In this document: one piece after another, positions 8,152-15,598 of the stretch
Layout: the number at the start of each line of letters is the position of its first letter
Position numbering within the stretch: position 1 is the stretch's first letter
From: an uncultured Clostridia bacterium
GTDB taxonomy: Bacteria; Bacillota; Clostridia; Christensenellales; Borkfalkiaceae
DNA: 42,210 bases
Direction: 5' to 3'
Assembly: GCA_937912025.1 (NCBI GenBank)
Contig: CALDOZ010000021.1
Coordinates: 1-42,210 of the forward strand
The notes under the pieces: model-generated
What the model saw: only the letters and a program-made list of their open reading frames with translations
Database searches by the model: none
Told to the model about the DNA's origin: nothing
Made by a program: the position numbers and the translations under genes

Positions 8152-8914
8152 AAATTTCCTAAAAAAGTCCTACAAAATACTATTTCCACTAATTGCTGTT
8201 GCTGTTATAGTTATAGTTTGGCAAATACTTGCGCTTGTTTATAACGCTGAAGTTATAATGCCGTCGCCAATTAAAGTTATTGGCGAGTTTTTTATAGCGC
8301 TTAGTAGCGGAGATTTTTATCTTTCTCTTTTCTATACGCTGTTAAGGGCAATATTAGCGTTTATAATAAGTTTTGTTTTAGCGTTTATAACGGCGTATAT
8401 ATCATATAAAAACAAATATTTCATGTATTTTATGATGCCACTAACGCTAATTAGTAAAACTTTACCAACAATGAGTATAATTTTACTTTGTTATTTAGTA
8501 ATTTCTCCGTCGGTATCGCCAATTTTTATTACTTTTTTAGTAGTCTTTCCTCTTTCGTATGCCGAGCAACTTAATAATTTACAATCTTTAGATGACAATA
8601 TAATTCAAACGGCAAAGATGTACGGGGTAAGCGATAAAAAAATATTTAAAAACTACTTACTACCTGAAATGTTAGAAAAATCTTTTTTTACTAGCGTATC
8701 TTTGCTAGCCTTTTCAATCAAACTTACCATTTCAGCAGAAGCAATTGTGTTTTCTTCAATTAGTTTAGGTGTATTGATGTCTACTGCTAAAAGCAATTTA
8801 CAAACGGGTTTACTTTTTGCATATACAATAGTTGCTATACTTTTAGGACTATTATTAGAATTTATTGCTTACGCCGTAAAAAAACGCGTTGATAATAAAA
8901 GGGGCAATTTATGA
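8138..8914 (+). CDS. ABC transporter permease, SsuC/TauC/ThiX type
   Basis: 258-aa membrane protein of the BPD_transp_1 family with about six helices. The EAA loop, which contacts the ATPase, is at about residues 150-185 (QTAKMYGVSDKKIFKNYLLPEML). MPSPIKVIGEF at about residue 41 is characteristic of the sulfonate/taurine/nitrate permease group. It starts 14 bases inside the binding-protein gene with no clear ribosome site, which suggests translational coupling. Confidence 0.88.
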   Translation: MKTFKNFLKKSYKILFPLIAVAVIVIVWQILALVYNAEVIMPSPIKVIGEFFIALSSGDFYLSLFYTLLRAILAFIISFVLAFITAYISYKNKYFMYFMMPLTLISKTLPTMSIILLCYLVISPSVSPIFITFLVVFPLSYAEQLNNLQSLDDNIIQTAKMYGVSDKKIFKNYLLPEMLEKSFFTSVSLLAFSIKLTISAEAIVFSSISLGVLMSTAKSNLQTGLLFAYTIVAILLGLLLEFIAYAVKKRVDNKRGNL

Positions 8915-9588
8915 TAGAGTTTAAAAATATAACTAAAAGTTATAATGATAACTTAATATTAAATAACGCCACCTTTTCAATTCCACTTGGTAAAATCACT
9001 TGTGTTTTAGGCGCAAGCGGTTCGGGTAAAACTACGCTTTTAAACGTTTTAGCAGGTACTCAAAATTATCAAGGTAGAATAGAAAATTTACCTAAAACTT
9101 TTGGCTACGTTTTTCAAGAACACAGATTAATTCCGCGTATGACCGTTAAGGAAAATCTTACTTTTTTTACTGGGGTTGATAGTGAAAAAGAAATTCAAAA
9201 ATCCTTAGAAAAAGTTGGTCTTTTAGGTAAAGAAAATAGATATATAAATACTTTAAGCGGTGGTGAAAAACAACGAGTTTCAATTGCTCGCGCGCTTTTA
9301 AAAAACGCAAATTTAATTTTACTTGACGAGCCTTTTAATAGTTTAGATATATCCCTTAAAATTGAATGTTCAAAATTTTTAAAAAACGCCGTTTATCAAA
9401 GTGGTAAAACGGCAGTTATGGTAACTCACGACGTTAGCGAAGCACTATATTTAGCAAGTAAAATTTTAGTTATTAAAGATAAAAAGGTTATTGAGTTTAA
9501 CAACTTGCAAGACACAACAAGCGTTTTAAGCGAGATATATAAAATACTAGGCGTAGAAGGTAACGCGAAATATATTGAAATTGAATAA
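8911..9588 (+). CDS. ABC transporter ATP-binding protein, SsuB/TauB/ThiZ type
   Basis: 225-aa ATPase. Walker A GASGSGKTT (residues 34-42), Q-loop in FGYVFQEHRLIPRMTV, signature LSGGE (115-119), Walker B LILLDE (135-140), switch His about 173 in VTHDVSEAL. Overlaps the permease by 4 bases (ATGA). Gene order here is binding protein, permease, ATPase, while the second importer of this type at the right end has binding protein, ATPase, permease. Confidence 0.92.
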   Translation: MIEFKNITKSYNDNLILNNATFSIPLGKITCVLGASGSGKTTLLNVLAGTQNYQGRIENLPKTFGYVFQEHRLIPRMTVKENLTFFTGVDSEKEIQKSLEKVGLLGKENRYINTLSGGEKQRVSIARALLKNANLILLDEPFNSLDISLKIECSKFLKNAVYQSGKTAVMVTHDVSEALYLASKILVIKDKKVIEFNNLQDTTSVLSEIYKILGVEGNAKYIEIE

Positions 9589-9687
9589 ACGATTAAACGT
9601 TTGGCAATAATCATATAAAATAAAAATGGCAAAAGAAGGCGCGTAATGAATATAATATACGGGGTTTCTTTTACCAAAGAGGGTTAT

Positions 9688-10041
9688 ATGATTAAACGCG
9701 GAGAATTGTATTATGCAGATTTAAGTCCTGTAATTGGTAGCGAGCAAGGTGGTGTTCGTCCCGTACTTGTCGTTCAAAACGATATTGGTAATAAATACAG
9801 TCCAACTATAATTGCTGCCGCGGTTACAAGTAAGCTAACTAAAGCAAAACTTCCAACCCATATTGAATTATCTGCCATAGAATACGGACTTAATAAAGAT
9901 TCGGTAGTTTTGTTAGAGCAAATACGCACTATTGATAAAAGGCGTTTAAAGGAACGCATTGGCGAACTACCTTTTACGACAATGCAACGCGTTGATGACG
10001 CGCTACTAATTAGTCTGGGCTTTATGAAAAACGTCGATTAG
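9688..10041 (+). CDS. MazF/PemK-type endoribonuclease toxin (EndoA-like), no antitoxin nearby
   Basis: 117-aa protein that closely follows the EndoA/MazF pattern of Firmicutes: MIKRGELYYADLSPVIGSEQ, GGVRPVLVVQNDIGN, then AKLPTHIEL and DSVVLLEQIRTIDKRRL. Family members cut single-stranded mRNA at short motifs; Arg 24 and Thr 47 match the expected catalytic residues by position. Start set at ATG 9688 because homologues begin at this point and GAGG lies just upstream; an in-frame ATG at 9646 preceded by AAGAAGG would add 14 residues and cannot be excluded. No MazE/EndoAI-like antitoxin gene is seen in the 100 bases before it or the 195 after it. Confidence 0.92.
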   Translation: MIKRGELYYADLSPVIGSEQGGVRPVLVVQNDIGNKYSPTIIAAAVTSKLTKAKLPTHIELSAIEYGLNKDSVVLLEQIRTIDKRRLKERIGELPFTTMQRVDDALLISLGFMKNVD

Positions 10042-10087
10042 AAATTAAATTAAACAATGTAACTTAAAAGGTGTAAAATTCTAAGTG

Positions 10088-10127
10088 GAAAACTTATTTT
10101 TATTGGTAAGTTTTTCGCTTTTTTTGT
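10088..10127 (+). terminator. Terminator after the mazF-like gene
   Basis: GAAAACTTA (10088-10096) pairs with TAAGTTTTTC (10107-10116, one bulged T), followed by GC and a run of T. Confidence 0.7.
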
Positions 10128-10163
10128 TAAATTAATAAAAATTTATAAAATTTAATAAATTAC

Positions 10164-10212
10164 TTTGTAATTTTTACTACTATGTGATAAAATAAAATTA
10201 CTGTTAGTAATT
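10164..10212 (+). promoter_or_regulatory. Putative promoter and operator-like repeat before lgt
   Basis: Extended -10 TG-T-GATAAA (10183-10191) with TTTGTA (10164-10169) 16 bases upstream. Just downstream is a perfect inverted repeat AATTACT-GTT-AGTAATT (10196-10212), placed where a repressor or a 5' hairpin could act. Confidence 0.45.
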
Positions 10213-10237
10213 AATGCTAATTTATAAGGAGATATCT

Positions 10238-11158
10238 ATGTTTTCGTCACTTTTAGCGTCTAATTTTACTTTTGACGGCGAAACTTTTATTAAAAACAGT
10301 ATAGACTTTACTTTGTTTGGAACAGATTTTAGTATAAAGTTTTACGCTATAGCCATTGTTTTAGGTATGCTCTTATGCGTTGTGTTCGCTATTCCAATGG
10401 TTAAAAAAATAGGTCTTAATCCAGACGTTTTAATTGATTATATGCTCGGAATTGTTCCGTGCTCAATAATTTGCGCAAGGCTTTGGTACGTTCTTAATTC
10501 GCTTGACGATTTTAACAGTTTTATCGAAGTAATTGATATAACTCGTGGCGGTATGGCTATTTACGGCGGAGTAGCAGGTGGAGCGCTTGGTATTTTTATC
10601 GTAGGCAAAATTAAAAAAATTCCTTTTTCTAAAATAGCGGATATAGGCGCGTGCTTATTACCGCTTGGTCAAGCGGTTGGTAGATGGGGCAATTTTTTCA
10701 ATCAAGAAGTTTACGGTATGCCAACCCAAGCAACTTTCCCGTTTGGCGTATATATTTCTTCGCTTGGCGAGTGGCGCGTTGCGTTATTTTTTATTGAAAG
10801 CATGATAAATCTTGCGTTATTCATTTCAATGTTTATTTGGTATATGAAGGCAAAACCGTCAAAATCGGGATTTTTCGTTGCAACGTATTTTATTGGTTAT
10901 GGGCTAATTCGTTTTATACTTGAACCGTTTAGAGATTCTAAATTTAATCTTATGGTTTTAGGAATGAAATCGCAAGTTGTAACGTCGGTGCTCGTAATAC
11001 TTGCGGGCGTAGCCGTTTTAGTAGTGTGTTTATATAAAACTTACCCACAATTTTTTAAAAATGCGTTTAGTAAAATTAAAAATCTTTTTAAAAATAAAAA
11101 CGCTAATAATACAAATGAAGAAGTTAGCGACGCAACTAATGAAAATAAAGTAAAATAA
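10238..11158 (+). CDS. lgt: Prolipoprotein diacylglyceryl transferase
   Basis: Membrane enzyme that transfers diacylglycerol from phosphatidylglycerol to the lipobox cysteine of pre-lipoproteins. Seen: about seven hydrophobic helices, RGGMAIYGGVAGG (about residues 103-115) and the Lgt signature GRWGNFFNQE (148-157). 306 aa plus a Lys/Asn-rich tail. Start at ATG 10238 because AAGGAGAT stands directly before it; an ATG 24 bases earlier has no ribosome site. It opens an operon that also holds lspA, the next enzyme of the same pathway. Its likely clients in this window are the four or more lipoproteins described here. Confidence 0.95.
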   Translation: MFSSLLASNFTFDGETFIKNSIDFTLFGTDFSIKFYAIAIVLGMLLCVVFAIPMVKKIGLNPDVLIDYMLGIVPCSIICARLWYVLNSLDDFNSFIEVIDITRGGMAIYGGVAGGALGIFIVGKIKKIPFSKIADIGACLLPLGQAVGRWGNFFNQEVYGMPTQATFPFGVYISSLGEWRVALFFIESMINLALFISMFIWYMKAKPSKSGFFVATYFIGYGLIRFILEPFRDSKFNLMVLGMKSQVVTSVLVILAGVAVLVVCLYKTYPQFFKNAFSKIKNLFKNKNANNTNEEVSDATNENKVK

Positions 11159-11170
11159 AGGAGAATTATT

Positions 11171-11659
11171 ATGAAGAATAAAAACGTTATTTCTTTAACC
11201 GTGGCTATTTCTATTGCTATTTTAGTCGTAATAACGGCAACGGTATTAGGCATTTTAAAAGCAAGCGGAACGCTTCAAACTGATTTTAACGAGTTTGAAC
11301 TTATCTTTACAATTTTAACTATTGGATTTGGTCTTACTTGTACTGCTTATGGTATTATTAAAAAGGGAGGATACGAAACGGCAATAGGCTTCGTTCTTAT
11401 TGACGTTGGCGTTATTTTCACTTTAATATTTTGCCATGTTTATTGGGTAATTACGGTAATAGTAGCGTTGGCGTTAGTGTTGTTGACGATATTATTTGTT
11501 TTACTTTTAAATGTAAAAACTCTTCACGTTGAAAGAACTGATGAAAAGAAAGATTTTGTGCCTTATACAGAAGTTATTAAACAAAACAAACTTGACGATG
11601 AAGAAGAAAAAACTAAACCTATGCCAGAGGTAAAATCTTTTAAAGACAATCTTAAATGA
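11171..11659 (+). CDS. Small membrane protein of unknown function
   Basis: 162 aa, not recognised. Four hydrophobic segments at about residues 7-28, 40-63, 70-90 and 92-115, then a charged cytoplasmic tail rich in Lys and Glu (DEEEEK). The start has AAAGGAG nine bases upstream. It lies 12 bases after lgt and 9 bases before the nicotinate phosphoribosyltransferase gene, so it is in the operon. No catalytic motif visible. Confidence 0.75.
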   Translation: MKNKNVISLTVAISIAILVVITATVLGILKASGTLQTDFNEFELIFTILTIGFGLTCTAYGIIKKGGYETAIGFVLIDVGVIFTLIFCHVYWVITVIVALALVLLTILFVLLLNVKTLHVERTDEKKDFVPYTEVIKQNKLDDEEEKTKPMPEVKSFKDNLK

Positions 11660-11668
11660 GGTGGCGTT

Positions 11669-13126
11669 ATGAATAAAAGAAATCTTACTTTACTTACCGA
11701 CTTATATCAACTTACAATGATGAATGGTTACCTTAAAGAAGGTAAACAAAACGAAGTAGTTATTTTCGATTTGTTTTTCCGCCAGAACGAACTTATAACT
11801 TATTCGCTTGCGGCGGGCTTAGAACAGGCGATTGATTACGTTTTAAATTTAAAATTTGAAAAAGAAGATATAGAATATCTTCGTAGTAAAAACTTATTTA
11901 CCGAAGAATTTTTAACTTATCTTTCTCAAATGAAGTTTACCGGCGATATTTATTCAGTACCGGAAGGAACTATAGTTTTTCCAGGAGAGCCTATTTTGAC
12001 GGTAAAAGCACCTATAATGGAAGCGCAACTTATAGAAACGGCTTTATTAAACATTGTAAACCACCAAACGTTAATAGCGTCTAAAGCGGCAAAAGTTTGT
12101 TACGCCGCTAACGGCGATACCGTTATGGAATTTGGTCTTCGTCGCGCTCAAGCGCCAGATGCAGGTATTTACGGAGCGCGCGCCGCAATTATAGGTGGTT
12201 GCAACTCTACAAGTAACGTTTTAGCAGGTAGAATGTTTGATATTCCTATCGCTGGTACGCACGCTCATAGTTGGGTAATGAGTTTTCCAACCGAATACGA
12301 CGCGTTCAAAGCATACGCCGACACTTATCCTGACGCAACCTTACTTTTAGTAGACACTTACGACACGTTAAGAAGCGGTATTCCTAACGCAATTAAGGTG
12401 TTTAAAGAATTAAGGGCAAAAGGCAAAAAACCGTTGGGCATTCGTTTAGATAGCGGTGACCTTGCATATCTTACTAAAAAAGCGCGTAAAATGCTTGACG
12501 AGGCAGGGTTTGAAGATACCGTTATTTGCGCAAGCGGTGATTTGGACGAAAAACTCGTTCAATCACTTAAACTTCAAGGCGCAAAAATCAATTCATGGGG
12601 TATAGGAACAAAACTTATAACAAGCGCCGATATGCCTGCGCTTGGGGGCGTTTATAAACTTGCCGGCGTTGAGAATAAAGACGGAACTATAACGCCTAAA
12701 ATTAAAGTGTCTGACAATAGCGCTAAAATTACCAACCCTGGCTACAAAAAAATCGTAAGAATTTACGATAATAAAACAAACAAGGCAGAAGCCGACCTTA
12801 TTATGCTTAAAGACGAAGTTATCGATACGTCTAAGCCGTTGACTATAACACACCCGCTTGAAACTTGGAAAAAAACGACGTTTACCGACTATTCAATTCG
12901 TGAACTTTCAATAAAAGTTGTTGAAAATGGTAAACTTGTTTACAATATGCCGTCTTTAAAAGAAATTGCAAAATATTCAAAAAGTGAAATGCAATCTTTT
13001 TGGGATGAGTATTTGCGTATAGACGCTCCGCATATTTTTAAGGTTGACTTATCTGATAAACTTCTTGCATTAAAAACTGATATGCTTGAAAAAATTAGAA
13101 AAGGAAACATGGAAAATAATGGATAA
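11669..13126 (+). CDS. pncB: Nicotinate phosphoribosyltransferase
   Basis: NAD salvage enzyme that makes nicotinate mononucleotide from nicotinate and PRPP with ATP hydrolysis. 485 aa. Seen: the N-terminal LLTDLYQLTMMNGYL, the central EFGLRRAQAPDAGIYGARAA (written in family form with the phosphate-binding residues), GTHAHSWVMSF and GIRLDSGDLAYL, all hallmarks of the long Firmicutes-type enzyme. GAGGTGG stands before the start. Its stop overlaps the next gene by 8 bases. Confidence 0.95.
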   Translation: MNKRNLTLLTDLYQLTMMNGYLKEGKQNEVVIFDLFFRQNELITYSLAAGLEQAIDYVLNLKFEKEDIEYLRSKNLFTEEFLTYLSQMKFTGDIYSVPEGTIVFPGEPILTVKAPIMEAQLIETALLNIVNHQTLIASKAAKVCYAANGDTVMEFGLRRAQAPDAGIYGARAAIIGGCNSTSNVLAGRMFDIPIAGTHAHSWVMSFPTEYDAFKAYADTYPDATLLLVDTYDTLRSGIPNAIKVFKELRAKGKKPLGIRLDSGDLAYLTKKARKMLDEAGFEDTVICASGDLDEKLVQSLKLQGAKINSWGIGTKLITSADMPALGGVYKLAGVENKDGTITPKIKVSDNSAKITNPGYKKIVRIYDNKTNKAEADLIMLKDEVIDTSKPLTITHPLETWKKTTFTDYSIRELSIKVVENGKLVYNMPSLKEIAKYSKSEMQSFWDEYLRIDAPHIFKVDLSDKLLALKTDMLEKIRKGNMENNG

Positions 13127-13481
13127 TAAAAAAGATATTTTAAAAGACGAATATCAAACTGAACTTAAAAGAATAGCGCTTGTGTCTGAAAATTTAAGCG
13201 CCTTTATAAGCGACGTTGTAAAACTTTATCCTAGCGATAAAACTCGAAAACTTAAAGCCGTTTGCGATTTGATTACCGATATTATTGAGGATAATTCAAT
13301 TCCAACCATAACTGATAAAGATAAAGTTGAACAAATTTACTTAATAACTAACGAATACGTCGTATCAAAAAAGCCAAATAATAGAGAAGTTGAAAACTCG
13401 TTTAATTTAGACGACGTTTTAAACCCAAAAGGCAAACTCGATTTAATGGAACTTTGTAAAGAACTTGGAGTTACTGATTAA
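13119..13481 (+). CDS. Conserved-looking 120-aa protein of unknown function
   Basis: Not recognised. 120 residues, soluble, largely helical and acidic, with no cysteines in a metal-binding pattern. Start chosen at ATG 13119, inside the last codons of pncB; AAGGAAA lies about 11 bases upstream. An in-frame ATG 33 bases earlier lies deeper in pncB and is less likely. Its stop forms TAATG with the lspA start (1-base overlap), so it is co-translated with lspA. In other Firmicutes a different small gene (a DksA-like protein) often precedes lspA, but this one shows no zinc-finger motif. Confidence 0.7.
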   Translation: MDNKKDILKDEYQTELKRIALVSENLSAFISDVVKLYPSDKTRKLKAVCDLITDIIEDNSIPTITDKDKVEQIYLITNEYVVSKKPNNREVENSFNLDDVLNPKGKLDLMELCKELGVTD

Positions 13482-14008
13482 TGCTTATTTATATTATTGC
13501 TATTATTATTGCAATTGCGGTAATAGTAATTGACCAAATAACTAAATATTTAACCGCAACGTCAAATATAAACGCGGTAATTATACCTGAACTGCTTAAG
13601 TTTAAACTTGCCTATAACGAAGGCGCTGCGTTTAGTTTTTTAAGTGGCGTTAGTTGGGCTCAAACGTTTTTTAAGGTTATGACGGTAGTTGTTTTACTTG
13701 CCCTTATTGCTTTAATGGTGTATTCAATAATCAGCAAGAAAAACCCGTCAAAATGGCTCGTTGTGTCAATAGCGCTTGTGTTTGGTGGTACGGTAGGTAA
13801 TTTTATTGATAGGGTTGCTTTTGATAAGGTTAGAGATTTTATATACGTCTTTTATAACACCGAAATTTTCCCTGCAATTTTTAACGTTGCAGATATGGCG
13901 CTTGTTATTGGCGTTATTATGATATGCGTGTACTTACTATTTTTAGATAAAGACGCTGTTTTTAAATTTAATAAAAACAAAAATAACTCGACTGAAAGCG
14001 AAAATTAA
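13481..14008 (+). CDS. lspA: Lipoprotein signal peptidase II
   Basis: Aspartyl protease in the membrane that removes the signal peptide after Lgt has lipidated the cysteine. 175 aa, four membrane helices. Seen: VIDQITKYL (residues 16-24), NEGAAFSF (46-53), GNFIDRV (106-112), VRDF with Asp 119 and FNVADMAL with Asp 138, the two catalytic aspartates by family alignment. The C-terminal tail is Lys/Asn-rich. Confidence 0.95.
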   Translation: MLIYIIAIIIAIAVIVIDQITKYLTATSNINAVIIPELLKFKLAYNEGAAFSFLSGVSWAQTFFKVMTVVVLLALIALMVYSIISKKNPSKWLVVSIALVFGGTVGNFIDRVAFDKVRDFIYVFYNTEIFPAIFNVADMALVIGVIMICVYLLFLDKDAVFKFNKNKNNSTESEN

Positions 14009-14029
14009 ACAATAAAAAAATAGGTGAGT

Positions 14030-14938
14030 ATGGAAATTACTAATATTGTGGCAACGTCGGGCGGGGAAAGAATTGATAGTTTTTTAGCCGAAGAATTACC
14101 GTATACACGCTCGAAAATTAAAAAATTAATAGACGACGAAAAAGTCTTAGTTGCAAATAAAACGGTAAAAGCCAAATATATTGTCAAGGTGGGCGACGTT
14201 ATAACGGTAATTGAACAAGAGCCGCAAACTCTCGATTTAGAGCCTATTAACGAGCCGTTAGACGTTGTTTATCAAGATAAAGATATAGCGGTAATAAATA
14301 AACCGCAAGGCTTAACCGTCCACGCCGGTAACGGAGTAAAAGGTTATACTTTAGTTAATTTACTTCTTTATCATTTAGATAGTTTAAGTGGAATTAACGG
14401 TGTGATTAGACCTGGTATAGTGCATAGAATTGATAAAGACACGTCGGGGCTACTCGTCGTTGCTAAAAATGATATCGCGCACGTTAGTCTTGCAAGTCAA
14501 ATAGCGGAAAAAACTTGCAAACGCACCTACGTTGCTTTACTTGAAGGCGTAGTCAAAGAAGATAGCGGAGTAATTGAAACGTACATTGGCCGTTCAGACG
14601 TTAATAGAACGATGATGGCGGTAAAACCTAGCGGAAGAATTGCTATAACTAACTTTAAAGTTTTAAAGCGTTTTAAAAACTATACTTATTGTGAGTTTTC
14701 TTTACAAACGGGCAGAACGCATCAAATTCGCGTTCATTCAAAGCATATAGGTCACCCAATAGTAGGCGATCCCGTTTACGGTTATAAAAGCCAAAAATTT
14801 AATTTAAACGGTCAACTTTTACACGCAATAAAACTTCAATTGACGCACCCGACTACAATGGAAAGAATGACTTTTACCGCGCCAATTCCAAACTATTTTG
14901 AAAACGTGCTTGACGTTTTAGAAAAAACTAATAAATAA
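14030..14938 (+). CDS. RluA/RluD-family 23S rRNA pseudouridine synthase (YlyB-like)
   Basis: 302-aa enzyme with an N-terminal S4 RNA-binding domain (about residues 14-60) and a pseudouridine synthase domain. The catalytic motif HRIDKDTSGLLVV is seen, with the catalytic Asp at about 135; later GRTHQIRVH is the second conserved block. The start is ATG 14030, two codons after a GTG that could also serve; AGGTGAG immediately precedes it, a spacing seen also for other genes here. Gene order lspA-rluD-like-pyrR matches that of Bacillus subtilis (lspA-ylyB-pyrR), which supports the family assignment; the exact uridine targets are not known. Confidence 0.92.
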   Translation: MEITNIVATSGGERIDSFLAEELPYTRSKIKKLIDDEKVLVANKTVKAKYIVKVGDVITVIEQEPQTLDLEPINEPLDVVYQDKDIAVINKPQGLTVHAGNGVKGYTLVNLLLYHLDSLSGINGVIRPGIVHRIDKDTSGLLVVAKNDIAHVSLASQIAEKTCKRTYVALLEGVVKEDSGVIETYIGRSDVNRTMMAVKPSGRIAITNFKVLKRFKNYTYCEFSLQTGRTHQIRVHSKHIGHPIVGDPVYGYKSQKFNLNGQLLHAIKLQLTHPTTMERMTFTAPIPNYFENVLDVLEKTNK

Positions 14939-14947
14939 AGGTAGAAT

Positions 14948-15487
14948 ATGAAATTTAAAACCTTACTTATGGACGGTATGGCGGTAACTCGCGCCGTCAA
15001 AAGAATTTCACACGAAATAATTGAAAAGAATAACGGTTGTGACGACGTTGTACTCGTTGGTATAAAAACTCGCGGTATTCCGCTTGCGCAAATGATACAA
15101 GAAAACGTGTATGCGCTTGAAGGTAAAAAATTACCACTTGAAAAACTTGATATTACGCATTATCGTGACGATTTATCTGAACTTTCTGAAACGCCAAAAG
15201 TTGTTGAAGACAAAATTCTAGTTGACGTTAAAGCAAAAAACGTAATTTTATGTGACGACGTTCTTTTTACAGGTAGAACTGTTCGCGCCGCTATCGACGC
15301 TATAATGAAACACGGTAGACCAAAAACTATTCAACTTGCAATATTAATTGATAGAGGTCACCGCGAACTTCCTATAAGAGCGGATTTTGTTGGTAAAAAC
15401 GTTCCTACTTCGCTTGACGAACTTGTAAACGTGTCTTTTGTGTCGGTTGACGGCGAAAATAAAGTTGAATTATTTTCTAAAAACTAA
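14948..15487 (+). CDS. pyrR: PyrR, pyrimidine operon attenuator / uracil phosphoribosyltransferase
   Basis: 179 aa, bifunctional family: binds pyrimidine-operon leader RNA in response to UMP and has uracil phosphoribosyltransferase activity. The PRPP-binding loop VILCDDVLFTGRTVRAA is at about residues 99-115, with GIKTRGIPLA near 38. Last gene of the lgt operon; no pyrimidine biosynthesis gene follows in the window and I saw no PyrR leader site here, so it may act on targets elsewhere. Confidence 0.95.
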   Translation: MKFKTLLMDGMAVTRAVKRISHEIIEKNNGCDDVVLVGIKTRGIPLAQMIQENVYALEGKKLPLEKLDITHYRDDLSELSETPKVVEDKILVDVKAKNVILCDDVLFTGRTVRAAIDAIMKHGRPKTIQLAILIDRGHRELPIRADFVGKNVPTSLDELVNVSFVSVDGENKVELFSKN

Positions 15488-15492
15488 CGTAT

Positions 15493-15524
15493 AGGGTTGT
15501 AAATTAATAATTACAACCTTTTTT
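15493..15524 (+). terminator. Terminator after pyrR
   Basis: GGTTGTAA (15495-15502) pairs with TTACAACC (15511-15518), loop of eight, then six T. Confidence 0.88.
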
Positions 15525-15525
15525 A

Positions 15526-15576
15526 TTTGTAAAAATTATTACAAATTTAACAAAAATAAAACGCATTTCATAAACT
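15526..15576 (+). promoter_or_regulatory. Putative promoter and inverted repeat before the di-iron-like gene
   Basis: TTAACA (15547-15552), 18 bases, TAAACT (15571-15576). Immediately upstream is the inverted repeat TTTGTAA-N6-TTACAAA (15526-15545), partly similar to the Clostridial Rex operator (TTGTTAA-N4-TTAACAA) but with several mismatches. Confidence 0.4.
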
Positions 15577-15598
15577 AAAAGAGATGTAGGAGAAGTTT

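Noticed and set aside
9601..9640. Promoter for the MazF-like gene (TTGGCA and AT-rich -10)
   Set aside because: No acceptable -10 box at 16-18 bases; the gene may be read from the importer operon.
10042..10213. Possible antitoxin gene downstream of the MazF-like gene
   Set aside because: No start codon with an open frame longer than a few codons in any frame that would fit; only a terminator and promoter-like DNA are present.
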